Assembly (NCBI RefSeq): GCF_045635475.1
Contig: NZ_JBJGXI010000019.1
Span: 1-64,000 of the forward strand
Length of the DNA stretch: 64,000 nt
Direction: 5' to 3'
Source: JBJGXI01 sp045635475
Lineage (GTDB): Bacteria > Bacillota > Bacilli > Bacillales > Amphibacillaceae
Shown: piece by piece, positions 18,372 to 28,509 of the stretch
How the letters are laid out: each line of letters begins with the position of its first letter
Numbering within the stretch: the stretch's first letter is position 1
Position numbers and translations under genes: made by a program
Notes under the pieces: model-generated
Databases searched by the model: none
Told to the model about the DNA's origin: nothing
What the model saw: only the letters and a program-made list of their open reading frames with translations

Positions 18372-19814
18372 CTAATTGATCATATCTTGAAAATCAATAA
18401 TCCGGTCACTTATTCGCTGTAATAGTTTGTGATCATGACTGATGGCGAGTACACCAATTTGACGTTCTCTAGATATTCGACATACGATTTCCCAGAGCTT
18501 TGCTTGTGTAACCGAATCTAGCATTGTCGTCATTTCATCTGCAATCAAATACTTTGTATCGTTGCAAAGTGCGCGAGCTAGACAAAATCTTTGCAGCTCT
18601 CCACCTGATAATTCACTTGGCCAACGATCGAGCCATTCCTGTTGTATACCAAGCTCATCCAACAATAGGCTCTTATCCATGTTACTCTCTGCCAACACTT
18701 TTTTCATTTTCCACATCGGGTTTATTGCCTTTTCAGGATGTTGCCAAACAAGTTGGACTGGGTAAATGCTACTTGGTTTTCCAGCGATGTTTACATCACC
18801 ATGCAAGGCTTTTTCATAGCCAGCTAAAACCTTTGCCAGCGTTGATTTGCCTGAACCACTATACCCTTGCATACCAACGATTTCTCCCGGACGAATCGTA
18901 AGCGATACATCTTTGAAAAGATACGGACTTGCTTTATATTTAAAGCTTAAACCTCTTGCTTCAAATGATTGTTGACCATTCAATGAATTATCAAGCTCGG
19001 GTGGCTTATTTTCCTTTTCGAAGAACTGGTTTTCAGGAAGACAATTCCATAATTTTCTCGTAAAAGGATGCTTCAACTGCTCGCCTTTTCCAGAAAAGGC
19101 TTCGACACTTGCTTCTTCGATCGTTTCTCCTTGATTAAACACAACTACTTTATCCGCAATCGATAAAGCGGTTGTAATATCATGGCTGATAAACATTATT
19201 CCCTTGCCGCTATTCGCTAACTGCTTTAGAGCCTTTGTGGATTGTGATAAGACTGTTGGGTCTAGGCCTGGCGTTGGCTCATCAGCAATAATTAGCGACG
19301 CTGCGCTAACCATTGCAGTTGAAAGTAACACCCGCCTCGCCATCCCACCGGAAAGTTCGAACGGATATCGATTTGCTTTGTCTTCCGGCAAACCAACACG
19401 CGTAAAGATTTCTTGCTGCACGCTCTTCTTTTCCTTACCGTTCACTGCTTCTTCCACTTGTTTTCCAACTTTCATTAATGGATTAAGTGCTTCAACCGAC
19501 TGGGGGATGTAAGCTATTTCCGTCCCACGCACTTCCCGCAACAACGCATCTGTCATCCTGTTACCTTTATAGTTAAGATCACCTTGCCAGCTGGCATGCT
19601 CTGGTAAAATACCGAGCACGGCACTTGCAAGTAAGCTCTTTCCTGACCCACTAGCTCCAACAATCGCGACGATTTCACCTGCATGGACCGTAACGTTTAA
19701 GTTGTTGATGACGGTTATGGTTGTTTCTTTTAAACCCTTTTGATAAGTACGAAAAGAAAGCGAGAAGTTTTTCACTTTTAGAAGGGCTTGATTGGATTTT
19801 GCTTGCTGTTTCAT
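18372..19814 (-). CDS. Two-domain ABC importer ATPase (peptide/nickel type)
   Basis: Energises import with two nucleotide-binding domains in one 480-residue chain. Domain 1 has Walker A GASGSGKS (53-60) and LSGGMARR. Domain 2 has GYSGSGKST and LSGGELQRF with Walker B LIADEMTTMLD. In most OppDF/NikDE systems these are two proteins of about 260-330 residues, so this compact fusion fills both slots. The second Walker B has Met-Thr after DE instead of Pro-Thr. It is the last gene of a four-gene importer operon, 16 bp after the NikC/OppC-like permease. Confidence 0.88.
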   Translation of the reverse strand: MKQQAKSNQALLKVKNFSLSFRTYQKGLKETTITVINNLNVTVHAGEIVAIVGASGSGKSLLASAVLGILPEHASWQGDLNYKGNRMTDALLREVRGTEIAYIPQSVEALNPLMKVGKQVEEAVNGKEKKSVQQEIFTRVGLPEDKANRYPFELSGGMARRVLLSTAMVSAASLIIADEPTPGLDPTVLSQSTKALKQLANSGKGIMFISHDITTALSIADKVVVFNQGETIEEASVEAFSGKGEQLKHPFTRKLWNCLPENQFFEKENKPPELDNSLNGQQSFEARGLSFKYKASPYLFKDVSLTIRPGEIVGMQGYSGSGKSTLAKVLAGYEKALHGDVNIAGKPSSIYPVQLVWQHPEKAINPMWKMKKVLAESNMDKSLLLDELGIQQEWLDRWPSELSGGELQRFCLARALCNDTKYLIADEMTTMLDSVTQAKLWEIVCRISRERQIGVLAISHDHKLLQRISDRIIDFQDMIN

Positions 19815-19830
19815 CGGCTTCTTCTCCTTG

Positions 19831-20661
19831 TTATTTTTGACGATTAAAAGGATCTAAATAGACTTGTAGATTCTTTCCTAAAAGATCAAATAAACCTACC
19901 ATGATTAATAACGAAAGCCCCGGGAAAAAAGCAAGCCACCACATACCAACAGAAAGATAGCGCATCGATTCGGATAAAATAATCCCGATGGCTGGTTGCT
20001 CTGGCGGAAGGCCAAAACCTAAAAATGTAATAGCCGCCTCATGTAAAATCGCATGTGGGAATAATAACAAAAAGCCAACAACTAGTTGCGAGCTAATATG
20101 TGGCAGCATATGGTGCTTAGCAGTCCAAAGCTTGGATTTTCCTAATTGACGAGAAACACCGACATATTCAGTCCGATTAATTTGCATCATTTCGGCTCGT
20201 AGTACTCTTGTTAACGAGGGCCAGTGCGTTAGAGCAAGACCAATGATAACCCCTTGATAGCCACCACCGCATGCAAATGAAATTAACAGTAATAAGACAA
20301 GATGTGGAACACTTAAAAATAAATCTATTAATCCCGTGACCATCCGGTCGATGACAATATTCCAAGAAGCAAGTACACTCAACGTTAATGCAATGATAGT
20401 ACTAATAAAAGCAGCTAATATACCGACTGCCATGCTTAGTGAAAGTCCTTTGATCGTCCTAGCAAACATATCCCTTCCTAGCCAGTCAGTCCCAAATAAA
20501 TTCATTATTGATGGCACACTATTTTTGTTATCCAAGTTAATACCGATTTGTTGTTCTCCAATAAAAATGCCTGTTGTGACAATTGCCAAAAGAATCGCTA
20601 CAGCACTAGCGATAAAAAGTAATGTACGCTGTTTTTTAGAAATAGAAACTTTTAGGCTCAT
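19831..20661 (-). CDS. ABC importer permease, OppC/NikC-like
   Basis: A 276-residue inner-membrane subunit with about six helices. An N-terminal helix is followed by the loop FGTDWLGRDMFARTIKG, diagnostic of the DppC/OppC/NikC class. The EAA-type cytoplasmic loop near residue 190 contacts the ATPase. It overlaps the upstream permease gene by 4 bp (ATGA) and so is translationally coupled. Confidence 0.9.
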   Translation of the reverse strand: MSLKVSISKKQRTLLFIASAVAILLAIVTTGIFIGEQQIGINLDNKNSVPSIMNLFGTDWLGRDMFARTIKGLSLSMAVGILAAFISTIIALTLSVLASWNIVIDRMVTGLIDLFLSVPHLVLLLLISFACGGGYQGVIIGLALTHWPSLTRVLRAEMMQINRTEYVGVSRQLGKSKLWTAKHHMLPHISSQLVVGFLLLFPHAILHEAAITFLGFGLPPEQPAIGIILSESMRYLSVGMWWLAFFPGLSLLIMVGLFDLLGKNLQVYLDPFNRQK

Positions 20662-21650
20662 GCGTAATCACCCCTCTGAATGCGAGGGTCTATCACTTTA
20701 TATAGGAGATCTGCAAGCGTATTGCCAACAAATACAAAAACAGCACTAACTAAGACAATACCTAATAATAGAGGCACATCCCCGCCTAAACCGGCTTTGA
20801 CAACGGCTTGTCCTAGTCCTGGATAGGAAAAAACCTGCTCAGCTAAGACAGCACCACCGAATATTTCGCCAAACGATGCAAAATGCAAAGAGATCGCTGG
20901 CAGAGAAATATTTCGAATAACATGAAGTGAAAGTAATGCTAACCCCTTTATCCCCTTTGCTTCTGCAAAGCGAATATATTCACTATTTAAGACATCAATT
21001 AGCTTTTGTCTCGTATGTAAAGCGATGTTAGAAACTCCAACAATACTTAATGTTAAAACAGGCAAGCAAAGGTGCTGCAACTGCTCTAGTAATGACACAT
21101 CTTCTGCTAGTATCCCCGCTGGTGTTCCTAATCCTACTGGAAACCAACCAAGCCATACAGAAAAAAACATCAATAAAAGCAATCCTACCCAAAATGCCGG
21201 TGTCGAAGCTAACGTATAGCAATAGCTCTTAATAAGGTAATCTATCCACGTGCCCTGCTTCATTCCGGCAATGATGCCAAGGGTGATCCCGAGTACTCCG
21301 GATAGTATCCACGCTAATCCCATTAAAGCAAGAGTAGCGAGCAATCGTTCACCGATGACAGCAGTAACAGGAGCCCGGTAAATAAGCGATGTCCCTAAGT
21401 CACCTTGTAGTACGGATGACGCCCAGTTGATAAACTGTTCAGGCTTGGACTCGTTCAATCCCCAGTAATTTGCAATCGCTTCTCGTTGTTCTGGTCCAAC
21501 CCTTGTCATATCTGCCCCAATATAAGATTGAACTGGATCAATCGGTGAAAAACTCATCAGCGAATAGGAAATTGCACTCACTGCCACTAGTAATAATATA
21601 AGTGCTATACTTTTTCTTAAAACAAAAGGTAATACGTGTTTGCTAATCAC
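20658..21650 (-). CDS. ABC importer permease, OppB/NikB-like
   Basis: A 330-residue permease with six helices and the DppB/OppB/NikB N-terminal pattern (FSPIDPVQSYIGADM, about residues 34-48). The EAA loop is at EYIRFAEAKGIKG. It pairs with the downstream OppC-like subunit to form the pore for the substrate handed over by the binding lipoprotein encoded 16 bp upstream. Confidence 0.9.
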   Translation of the reverse strand: MISKHVLPFVLRKSIALILLLVAVSAISYSLMSFSPIDPVQSYIGADMTRVGPEQREAIANYWGLNESKPEQFINWASSVLQGDLGTSLIYRAPVTAVIGERLLATLALMGLAWILSGVLGITLGIIAGMKQGTWIDYLIKSYCYTLASTPAFWVGLLLLMFFSVWLGWFPVGLGTPAGILAEDVSLLEQLQHLCLPVLTLSIVGVSNIALHTRQKLIDVLNSEYIRFAEAKGIKGLALLSLHVIRNISLPAISLHFASFGEIFGGAVLAEQVFSYPGLGQAVVKAGLGGDVPLLLGIVLVSAVFVFVGNTLADLLYKVIDPRIQRGDYA

Positions 21651-21665
21651 TTTACTGCCTCATTT

Positions 21666-23261
21666 CTATTCTTTCCAATGCCAATCTAGAATAAAATCAG
21701 TAATCGGCCAACCATGACCATGAGGTTGCACCTTTTGCTCACCGATTTCTAGGTTTTCATTTACAAAATATAAATGGTCCAGATTCACGAGCCATGCCCA
21801 CGGTGCATCACCTTTTGCAGATAACCCGGTTTCACCATCCCATTGCGCTTTTTCCCACCACGTATTCGCTTCATCCTGTGTGGTTGCTCGCAACGCTTTT
21901 TCCATATAATCATCGACAACCGGATTTGAATAATAGTTGGCATTATAATAGCCAATGCCTCTAGTACTGCTGCTATTAAGATGATACATTTCAATCGGAC
22001 TATGGCTTCCCCAGCCCATCATAACAGGATGAGCATACATTTTCCGCTCAATTTCACTCCAGTTTACCCCTTGGGCTGTAACGTCTATTCCAAGCGGCTT
22101 CATCATGTCTGCAAAAGCAAGTGACAACGATTGCCGAATTTGGTCACCTGCGGGATAAAGTAAGGTAAAGGAAGCTTCGATGTCCTCTTTCTCTCGTATA
22201 CCATTATCCTTTACCTTCCATCCTGCATCTTCTAGCATTCGTTTGGCTTCTTCTATATTATTGTCATTTATGATTGTGCTTTCATTCCACCAAGGCAGTT
22301 GATCTACAACAGAGTAAGCCGGTGATCCAAAGCCATTTAATACCCCTTCTACTAGTGCTTGTCGATCGATTCCAAGATTAATTGCTTTACGTATCGCCAC
22401 GTCAGCTGTAACATCATTGCCGATTGGCAATCCATCTTCTGTTGTCTCTCCACTCGGCACAAAAGGAAGCATTACCCCTCGATTATCTACCGATTCTAAT
22501 TGAACTAATTGCATGCCATCAATTTTTTCGTTGCCAAGCGTAGCTGGAACAGAAACAATGTCTACATTTCCCGCCTTTGCAGCAGCAAATGCAGCATCTT
22601 CCGATAAAAAAAGAAATGTAAGCTTCGAAAAAGATGGCTTTTTCCCATAATAATAGGGGTTTTCTGTCACGATAATTTGTTGTCCTTTATCCCATTGAGC
22701 TAATTGATATGGACCAGAGCCAACAGGATTTTCCTTATAGATATCACTATAGGCATGTTCAGGGACGATTCCGGTTGTTACTAACGTGTACACAAAAGTA
22801 GAGTCTGGCTCATGCAAAGTAATCTGAATCGTGTAGTCACCTGTCGCTTCTATTTTTTCTATATTGTTCAAATCGACAACAGAAGCACTATTTTTAGTTG
22901 TTTCATATGTAAAGACAACATCGGTAGCATCAAGTGGTTCACCATCTGAAAACTTAACATCGTCTCTTATTTTCACCGTATATAATAAACCATCTTCACT
23001 TACCTGATAGTTTTCTGCTAAATCATATGTCACCTGGAAATCCTTATCATATTTTAATAACGTACTTTGAAATAGAGGGTTACCATACCGCCCCCACCCT
23101 AATGTTGGATCAAATCCATCTTCCGGCTCACTACCAACAGCCAGTATCAATTCGTCCTTAGTATCAACATCGGGTTGTGAATCTTGTATTTCGCCTTCTT
23201 CAAGTCGGGCTGAACATCCAATTAATAAATATATCAAAAAAAACGTAATTATCTTTTTCAT
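21666..23261 (-). CDS. ABC importer substrate-binding lipoprotein (SBP_bac_5)
   Basis: A 531-residue extracytoplasmic binding protein with a lipobox (LIGC, Cys16). It has the peptide/nickel-binding fold signature (YTVKIRDDVKFSDGEPLDA near residue 90 and ATDVVFTYE). A His-rich end (VQPHGHGWPITD) and GWGSHSPIEMYH resemble binding proteins of nickel or metallophore importers, so a metal chelate is a possible ligand. Oligopeptide is the alternative. It is first in the operon, followed by two permeases and a fused ATPase. Confidence 0.85.
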   Translation of the reverse strand: MKKIITFFLIYLLIGCSARLEEGEIQDSQPDVDTKDELILAVGSEPEDGFDPTLGWGRYGNPLFQSTLLKYDKDFQVTYDLAENYQVSEDGLLYTVKIRDDVKFSDGEPLDATDVVFTYETTKNSASVVDLNNIEKIEATGDYTIQITLHEPDSTFVYTLVTTGIVPEHAYSDIYKENPVGSGPYQLAQWDKGQQIIVTENPYYYGKKPSFSKLTFLFLSEDAAFAAAKAGNVDIVSVPATLGNEKIDGMQLVQLESVDNRGVMLPFVPSGETTEDGLPIGNDVTADVAIRKAINLGIDRQALVEGVLNGFGSPAYSVVDQLPWWNESTIINDNNIEEAKRMLEDAGWKVKDNGIREKEDIEASFTLLYPAGDQIRQSLSLAFADMMKPLGIDVTAQGVNWSEIERKMYAHPVMMGWGSHSPIEMYHLNSSSTRGIGYYNANYYSNPVVDDYMEKALRATTQDEANTWWEKAQWDGETGLSAKGDAPWAWLVNLDHLYFVNENLEIGEQKVQPHGHGWPITDFILDWHWKE

Positions 23262-23377
23262 AAAGCTCTCCTTCTAAACACATCTACCTATTATCATAGA
23301 TTGAATCTACTAGCTTGTCTAGATGACTTTGATAGTTCGGGACGGTTATCCTACTCGAAAACGTATCTGGCACTACA

Positions 23378-23407
23378 GAAAAAAAGCAAGAGAATCAGCT
23401 CCTGCTT
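23378..23407 (-). terminator. Terminator of the GGDEF-EAL gene
   Basis: On the minus strand AAGCAGGAG pairs with CTCTTGCTT (one G-U) around CTGATT, followed by a T run. The stem starts directly after the stop codon. Confidence 0.75.
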
Positions 23408-26164
23408 CTACACGTATTTTTCAAATTCAGCTATCGGTAATGGCTTGGCAAAGTAATAGCCTTGCATTTCCTGACAGTCCATCTGTTTTAACTTTTCAAA
23501 TTGCTCGATGGTCTCTACACCTTCTGCAACGATGTTTAATTTCAATGCCTTTGCTAAGTTTATAATCGCTAATACAATATCCGCATTGTCGTCATCTTCT
23601 TGTAGGTTAGCTATGAATGTACGATCAATTTTAATTGTATCTGCTTTAAATTTTTTAATGTAGAGCATGGATGAATAGCCTGTTCCAAAATCATCAATTG
23701 CTATCTCTATACCTAGTTCTTTTAATTGTTTTATATTTTCTTGTACACCTAAATCATTTTCGATAATCGCAGATTCAGTAATTTCAATTTCTATGTTTTG
23801 AGGATTTACCTTGTGCAATTCAACTATTTTCTTAACCTTCTTGTGTAAATCAATTTGCATGAATTGAACTGTGGAGAAATTAATAGATAATTTCAAATCT
23901 GGTTGTCCATCTTCCTTCCATTTCATTAATTGTTTACACGCAGTTTCAAATATCCATTCTCCTAATGGTACAATTAAACCCGAATTCTCTGCTATCGGTA
24001 TAAATTCATTAGGAGAAATCATACCAAGCTTTGGGTGATTCCAACGAACCAAGGCTTCTGCCCCAACGACTTTAAGATCTACTGTGCGAACTCGAGGTTG
24101 ATAGTATAAAGTGAATTCATTAGACTTTACTGCGTTTCTTATATCATTTTGAAGTTGAAAGGTTCTTTCGTTTATTTTTTTCATTCCATTGTCAAATCTT
24201 CTGAATGTGTTTTTACCTGCATGTTTTGCTTCATACATGGCCATGTCTGCATGCTTCAATAATGAATCGATATCTTGCCCACCATCAGGGTAAGTAACAA
24301 CACCAATACTCGCCGTAATAAAGAACTGGTAATTACAAATGTCAAATGGTTGACTAAACAGATCAATTATATTATTTGCAAGATTCTCCGATTGTCTGTT
24401 GGGTGTATGCCTTAGCAGAATGACAAATTCATCTCCACCCATTCTGGCAACTTCACCATGTTCATTAACTTGTTCTCTCAATAGAATGGCTATATTTTTT
24501 AATAACATGTCCCCTACATAATGCCCTAAGCTGTCATTTACGAATTTGAAGTTGTCCAAATCAAGAAATAGCACAGAAAAGCTTTCACCCTTAGCTATCT
24601 GATTTGCTAACAATTCATCTAATCCTCGTTTATTTAGAAGGCTTGTAACATCATCATGAAATGCTAGGTGTTGAATCGTTTCATACGATTTTTTTTGAGA
24701 TGTAACATCTCTCAAATTCACTACGATTCCTTTTATATTTGGATTATCAATTAAGTTAGTTGAAACCAATTCAACATGCAGCAATTTGCCGCTTTTATCC
24801 TTAATTCTTATCTGACTATGATTTGCTTTATTAGGAGCATTCAAAACCTCTTTTAGCCTTTCTCTTCCATATTTTACATCTTCATCACAAATAAAATCTA
24901 CTGCAGGATGACCTGTAATGTCTTCTATGTTATATCCTAGTTTGCGCTCAATTGAAGGGCTTAAGTACGTAATGATGCCTTGTGCATCTACAATAGCAAT
25001 CATATCATAGGAATGCTGGACCAATGAACGAAATTTCTCTTCACTTTGCTTCAATTCCAGTTGTATTTCTCTAGTTTCGGTGATGTCTTGAATCGTACCA
25101 ACTAAGTATATCGGTTGTCCTTGCTCATTGTAGGTAATCTCTGCTTGTTGGTAAACAAACCTTTCGACTCCATCTTTACGGATAATGCGGTGATTCAAGC
25201 TGTATACTTTTCCTTCTAAAGCTTCGTTCGTTTTTTGATCAACAAATTCTTTCTCCTCAGAAGGAACAAAAGTCAAAAAGGATTGATAATCTGGCATGAT
25301 ATTTTCAGGCGTAACACCAAAAATGCGGTAGGTTTCTTTCGACCAGTGTATTTTGTTTTCAACTAAGTCTGCTTCCCAGCTACCTATGTGTGCCATCCTC
25401 TGAGAAACGGCTAATAGAGCTTCACTTTTTCGTAGCTTTGCTTCTTTTTCTTTTCTTGCTGTTACATCTGTCCCAACAGCTAGAATTGCGTTATCACCTT
25501 TATATGTTATTCTTTTTCCAAGGATTTCAATGAACAACTTTGCTCCGTCTGGCCGAACCATTTGATATTCAACAATCCGAACAAGATCTTGCTTCTTAAG
25601 AAATTCTAACCTGGAGTTATATACTGCTTTACTTGTAGGATGCATAAACTTCTCAATAGGCTGACCGATTAGCTTGTCTTTTGATCCTAAACCTGAAAGC
25701 TTAACAGCAGCTGTATTTACGTAAACAATATTTCCAGCTTTGTGGATCAGCATAGGATTAGGAGAGGTTTCGACCACATTTCGATAAAGGCTTTCACTAT
25801 CCTTTAATTTCGTTTGTTGTCCTTCAATTATTTTAAATAAACGTCCTAACAATATAGCTATTACGAGTGAGATTAACGTTAAGCCGCTGTGGTTTATGGC
25901 ACGATTATATAAATCAATCTCATATAAGCTACGGAGGACAATCAATCCCCAAATGAAATGTATTGCATTAATAGAGATAATTCCGATAATAATCCCTTTT
26001 TTATCATAATAAAAACAAATATAAATAATAGGGACGAGAAATAATAGGTAAATGGAAAGTGGAGTTTTTGGGAAAAGCAAGTGTTCTATACTAATAGGCA
26101 CAATTGCACTAACAACAATCAGGATAAATAATGTAACATGAATTTTTCTGTTCTGGTCAGACAT
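23408..26164 (-). CDS. Membrane PAS-GGDEF-EAL cyclic-di-GMP protein
   Basis: A 918-residue protein that may make or break cyclic di-GMP. It has about five N-terminal membrane helices (10-110), three or four PAS domains (about 120-490), a GGDEF domain (about 495-650) with an intact RMGGDEF active site near residue 575, and an EAL domain (about 665-910). The EAL domain keeps EALVRW, EITESAI, DDFGTGYSS and QGYYFAKPLP, so both activities look possible. The ATG is preceded by AGGAGGAAC. It is monocistronic, between the importer operon and the divergent DUF3231 gene. Confidence 0.92.
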   Translation of the reverse strand: MSDQNRKIHVTLFILIVVSAIVPISIEHLLFPKTPLSIYLLFLVPIIYICFYYDKKGIIIGIISINAIHFIWGLIVLRSLYEIDLYNRAINHSGLTLISLVIAILLGRLFKIIEGQQTKLKDSESLYRNVVETSPNPMLIHKAGNIVYVNTAAVKLSGLGSKDKLIGQPIEKFMHPTSKAVYNSRLEFLKKQDLVRIVEYQMVRPDGAKLFIEILGKRITYKGDNAILAVGTDVTARKEKEAKLRKSEALLAVSQRMAHIGSWEADLVENKIHWSKETYRIFGVTPENIMPDYQSFLTFVPSEEKEFVDQKTNEALEGKVYSLNHRIIRKDGVERFVYQQAEITYNEQGQPIYLVGTIQDITETREIQLELKQSEEKFRSLVQHSYDMIAIVDAQGIITYLSPSIERKLGYNIEDITGHPAVDFICDEDVKYGRERLKEVLNAPNKANHSQIRIKDKSGKLLHVELVSTNLIDNPNIKGIVVNLRDVTSQKKSYETIQHLAFHDDVTSLLNKRGLDELLANQIAKGESFSVLFLDLDNFKFVNDSLGHYVGDMLLKNIAILLREQVNEHGEVARMGGDEFVILLRHTPNRQSENLANNIIDLFSQPFDICNYQFFITASIGVVTYPDGGQDIDSLLKHADMAMYEAKHAGKNTFRRFDNGMKKINERTFQLQNDIRNAVKSNEFTLYYQPRVRTVDLKVVGAEALVRWNHPKLGMISPNEFIPIAENSGLIVPLGEWIFETACKQLMKWKEDGQPDLKLSINFSTVQFMQIDLHKKVKKIVELHKVNPQNIEIEITESAIIENDLGVQENIKQLKELGIEIAIDDFGTGYSSMLYIKKFKADTIKIDRTFIANLQEDDDNADIVLAIINLAKALKLNIVAEGVETIEQFEKLKQMDCQEMQGYYFAKPLPIAEFEKYV

Positions 26165-26354
26165 GCTTGTTCCTCCTAGCTGTCAAAAACAAAGATGGAT
26201 TCATTAGCTTTTATTGTTTACCTTCCCTTTCATAATTATAATCAAACGCGGGGATGGTTGAAACAATTGGTAGGTAACATAACGTATAATTTAAATATAT
26301 CTACCAACAATAAACGAATCGGCAAGCATATTAACTGATTATTGAGGTGTTCTG

Positions 26355-27365
26355 ATGGGATATATTAATCATAATGTTGAGCTTACTTCAGCTGAAATCG
26401 CAAATCTTTGGACGCAATACATAAATGATTCATCATCGATATGTGTTCTTACACATTCCATTGAACATGCAAAAGATGAAGAAATTAAGGATATACTCGT
26501 ATTCGCACGCAGTCTTGCAGCAAATCATATTGAACAACTGACAAAAATTTTTCATCAAGAAAATTTTCCTGTACCAAAAGGTTTTTCAATAGAGGAAGAT
26601 GTGAATATTGAAGCCCCAGCCTTATTTACCGACACATTTATGTTGGTCTATATGCATGTGATGACATTACTTGGTTTGACAGGATACGCTGGTGCTGTAG
26701 CTACATCATCTCGGTCCGACCAAATAAAGTACTTTATTCAATGCAATACCGAAACGATGGAACTGTATGAACGGATTGCACATGTGATGCTGAAAAAAGG
26801 AATTTATAGTAAACCACCAAGAATTAATACACCCGACAAAGTTGATATTGTAAATAATCAACAGTATCTATCTGGCTGGTTAGGTAATAAGCGACCACTC
26901 AGTGCTATTGAGATCAGTGATGTAAGCTTTAATATGGTAAAAATTATTGTTAAAGTTGTATTGGAAATTGGTTTTGCCCAAGTCTGTGAAACAAAAGATG
27001 TTCAAAAATACTTTCAAAGAGGAAAAAAAGTGTGTGAGAAGCAGTTCGCTTCCCTTAGTTCTGTCTTAACTAAAGGGGGATTAGCTTCACCTTCTTCATG
27101 GGTATCTGAAGTAACGGATTCAACAATCCCTCCTTTTTCCGATAAATTAATGTTAAACCACATTGTTATACTTGTTTCGGCAGCAGTCGGTTATTATGGA
27201 GCCGGAATGTCTGTTTCCCAAAGAAGAGACTTAGCGTTTGAATACACTCGCCTTATCGCAGAGGTTGCGTTATATGCGGAGGATGGTGCCGAATTGTTGA
27301 TCAAACATGGATGGCTGGAGCAACCACCATTAGCAGAAGACCGAGAAAATTTAGCTAGTAAATAA
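26355..27365 (+). CDS. DUF3231 family protein
   Basis: A 336-residue soluble helical protein. Its two halves (about 10-165 and 180-330) look like repeats of the same ferritin-like four-helix unit. Both carry an SxE/D-type start followed by long helices (ELTSAEIANLWTQY; LSAIEISDVSF). This is the DUF3231 layout common in spore-forming bacilli, function unknown. It is divergent from the GGDEF-EAL gene and followed by a dispersed repeat. Confidence 0.8.
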   Translation: MGYINHNVELTSAEIANLWTQYINDSSSICVLTHSIEHAKDEEIKDILVFARSLAANHIEQLTKIFHQENFPVPKGFSIEEDVNIEAPALFTDTFMLVYMHVMTLLGLTGYAGAVATSSRSDQIKYFIQCNTETMELYERIAHVMLKKGIYSKPPRINTPDKVDIVNNQQYLSGWLGNKRPLSAIEISDVSFNMVKIIVKVVLEIGFAQVCETKDVQKYFQRGKKVCEKQFASLSSVLTKGGLASPSSWVSEVTDSTIPPFSDKLMLNHIVILVSAAVGYYGAGMSVSQRRDLAFEYTRLIAEVALYAEDGAELLIKHGWLEQPPLAEDRENLASK

Positions 27366-27366
27366 C

Positions 27367-27715
27367 AAAAGTGCAGAGCGCCGGTTATCGACGTACGGAA
27401 TGGGACTCGAAACAATAAAATCACTTGTTTCTGCGGTGTATATTCATTGTAGCTTTCCTTAGTGCGATTACTCGCCCCACCGAAAACATTTGGACTGAGC
27501 CGTAGGACCAGAGTATGCTTCGAAGCGTTACCTCGCACGAAGAAAATTGCATTGTATTTTCGATGGAGTAAGGAAACATGCCCCTGCATAAGGGGTATGT
27601 CGACGTTGGACGACAAGTCCGCTTTTAGTCGACCTTCCTTAAAACCTGAACCGATGTTGACTTATCGTGTCATGAGGTGAGGGAAGTCTCGCTAGTCGCT
27701 GGCGCTCGGAGCTGG
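27367..27715. repeat. Dispersed intergenic repeat, copy 2
   Basis: Second copy of the repeat at 16932-17130. The 39-base identical block is 27600-27638. Between the similar left end (27367-27411) and the core (from about 27561) this copy carries about 150 extra bases that copy 1 lacks. It fills most of the gap between two convergent genes, and no gene is visible in it. Confidence 0.7.
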
Positions 27716-27772
27716 CCGTGGCTAATGCTTAATCTTATCCACATTTAGTATATTTTATAATTTCCTGCAATA

Positions 27773-27806
27773 TAAAAAGTGCAAGACCTCTCAAAGTGTC
27801 TCGCAC
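27773..27806 (-). terminator. Terminator of the YdeI-like gene
   Basis: On the minus strand GTGCGAGAC pairs with GTCTTGCAC (one G-U), followed by TTTTTATA. It lies 13 bp after the stop at 27820. Confidence 0.75.
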
Positions 27807-27819
27807 CTCCCATCGTATT

Positions 27820-28470
27820 TTATTTCTTTTTTTGACGATAAAGATCCATTGATTTATATCCCTTTGATAAAACATCGACCATTTGTGCTTGACGCTTTTC
27901 ACGTGTTTTCTGCTGCTTCGCGGAGAAGATAAAACGAGCCCAATCCCTTTGGTAACCTGGTGTTAGTTCTTGATATGATTCGAGTTCACTCGGATGATCT
28001 GCTAATAGCGTCTCGATATCTTTCATATGATCCTCATAATCAGCTACACACTGACTTGCTGCCGATGATTTCTTAGCTTTTTTCTTTTCATGCTTTAATC
28101 CTATGACAGTAAATGCATCGTCCATACTTACCATCCGTGAAAATTTGATATCGCTATCTAACACATATCCATCTTCGTCTACTTTCATTGCTGGAAATAT
28201 ATCATCTCTGTGAATGAACGTATCATAACGCTTGTTCCCTTTTTTGGGATACGCAAAAAACAAGTATCCTTTTTCCAGTAATTGTTGCTGATTGATAATG
28301 TTTTGCGTATGGTTAACCATGTCTTGAACCGTTTCTACAAAAATGAAAATCGCATCATGTTCGCAAGATAAATCATTCTTATATTCATCAAACAAATGAT
28401 ACTCACTCGGTTGGTGAAGTACGGCCAAATTTTGATATTTATTCAGGTTTAACTTATCAATAATTGTCAT
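27820..28470 (-). CDS. YdeI/OmpD-associated family protein
   Basis: A 216-residue cytoplasmic protein. The C-terminal 60 residues carry the OmdA/YdeI family pattern: PGYQRDWARFIFSAKQQKTR, followed within a few residues by a basic stretch ending YKSMDLYR. The N-terminal part has no motif I recognise. In other bacteria family members are linked to stress or antimicrobial resistance, and here the role is open. Only 39 bp separate it from the upstream SRPBCC gene, so the two may be cotranscribed. Confidence 0.75.
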   Translation of the reverse strand: MTIIDKLNLNKYQNLAVLHQPSEYHLFDEYKNDLSCEHDAIFIFVETVQDMVNHTQNIINQQQLLEKGYLFFAYPKKGNKRYDTFIHRDDIFPAMKVDEDGYVLDSDIKFSRMVSMDDAFTVIGLKHEKKKAKKSSAASQCVADYEDHMKDIETLLADHPSELESYQELTPGYQRDWARFIFSAKQQKTREKRQAQMVDVLSKGYKSMDLYRQKKK

Positions 28471-28509
28471 AGCATACTCCTTGCCAGGTCTGATTCATCC
28501 GTTAACCTT

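Noticed and set aside
27194..27680. Open frames on both strands across repeat copy 2
   Set aside because: They cross the end of the DUF3231 gene and the repeat, and copy 1 does not keep them open. They are not genes.
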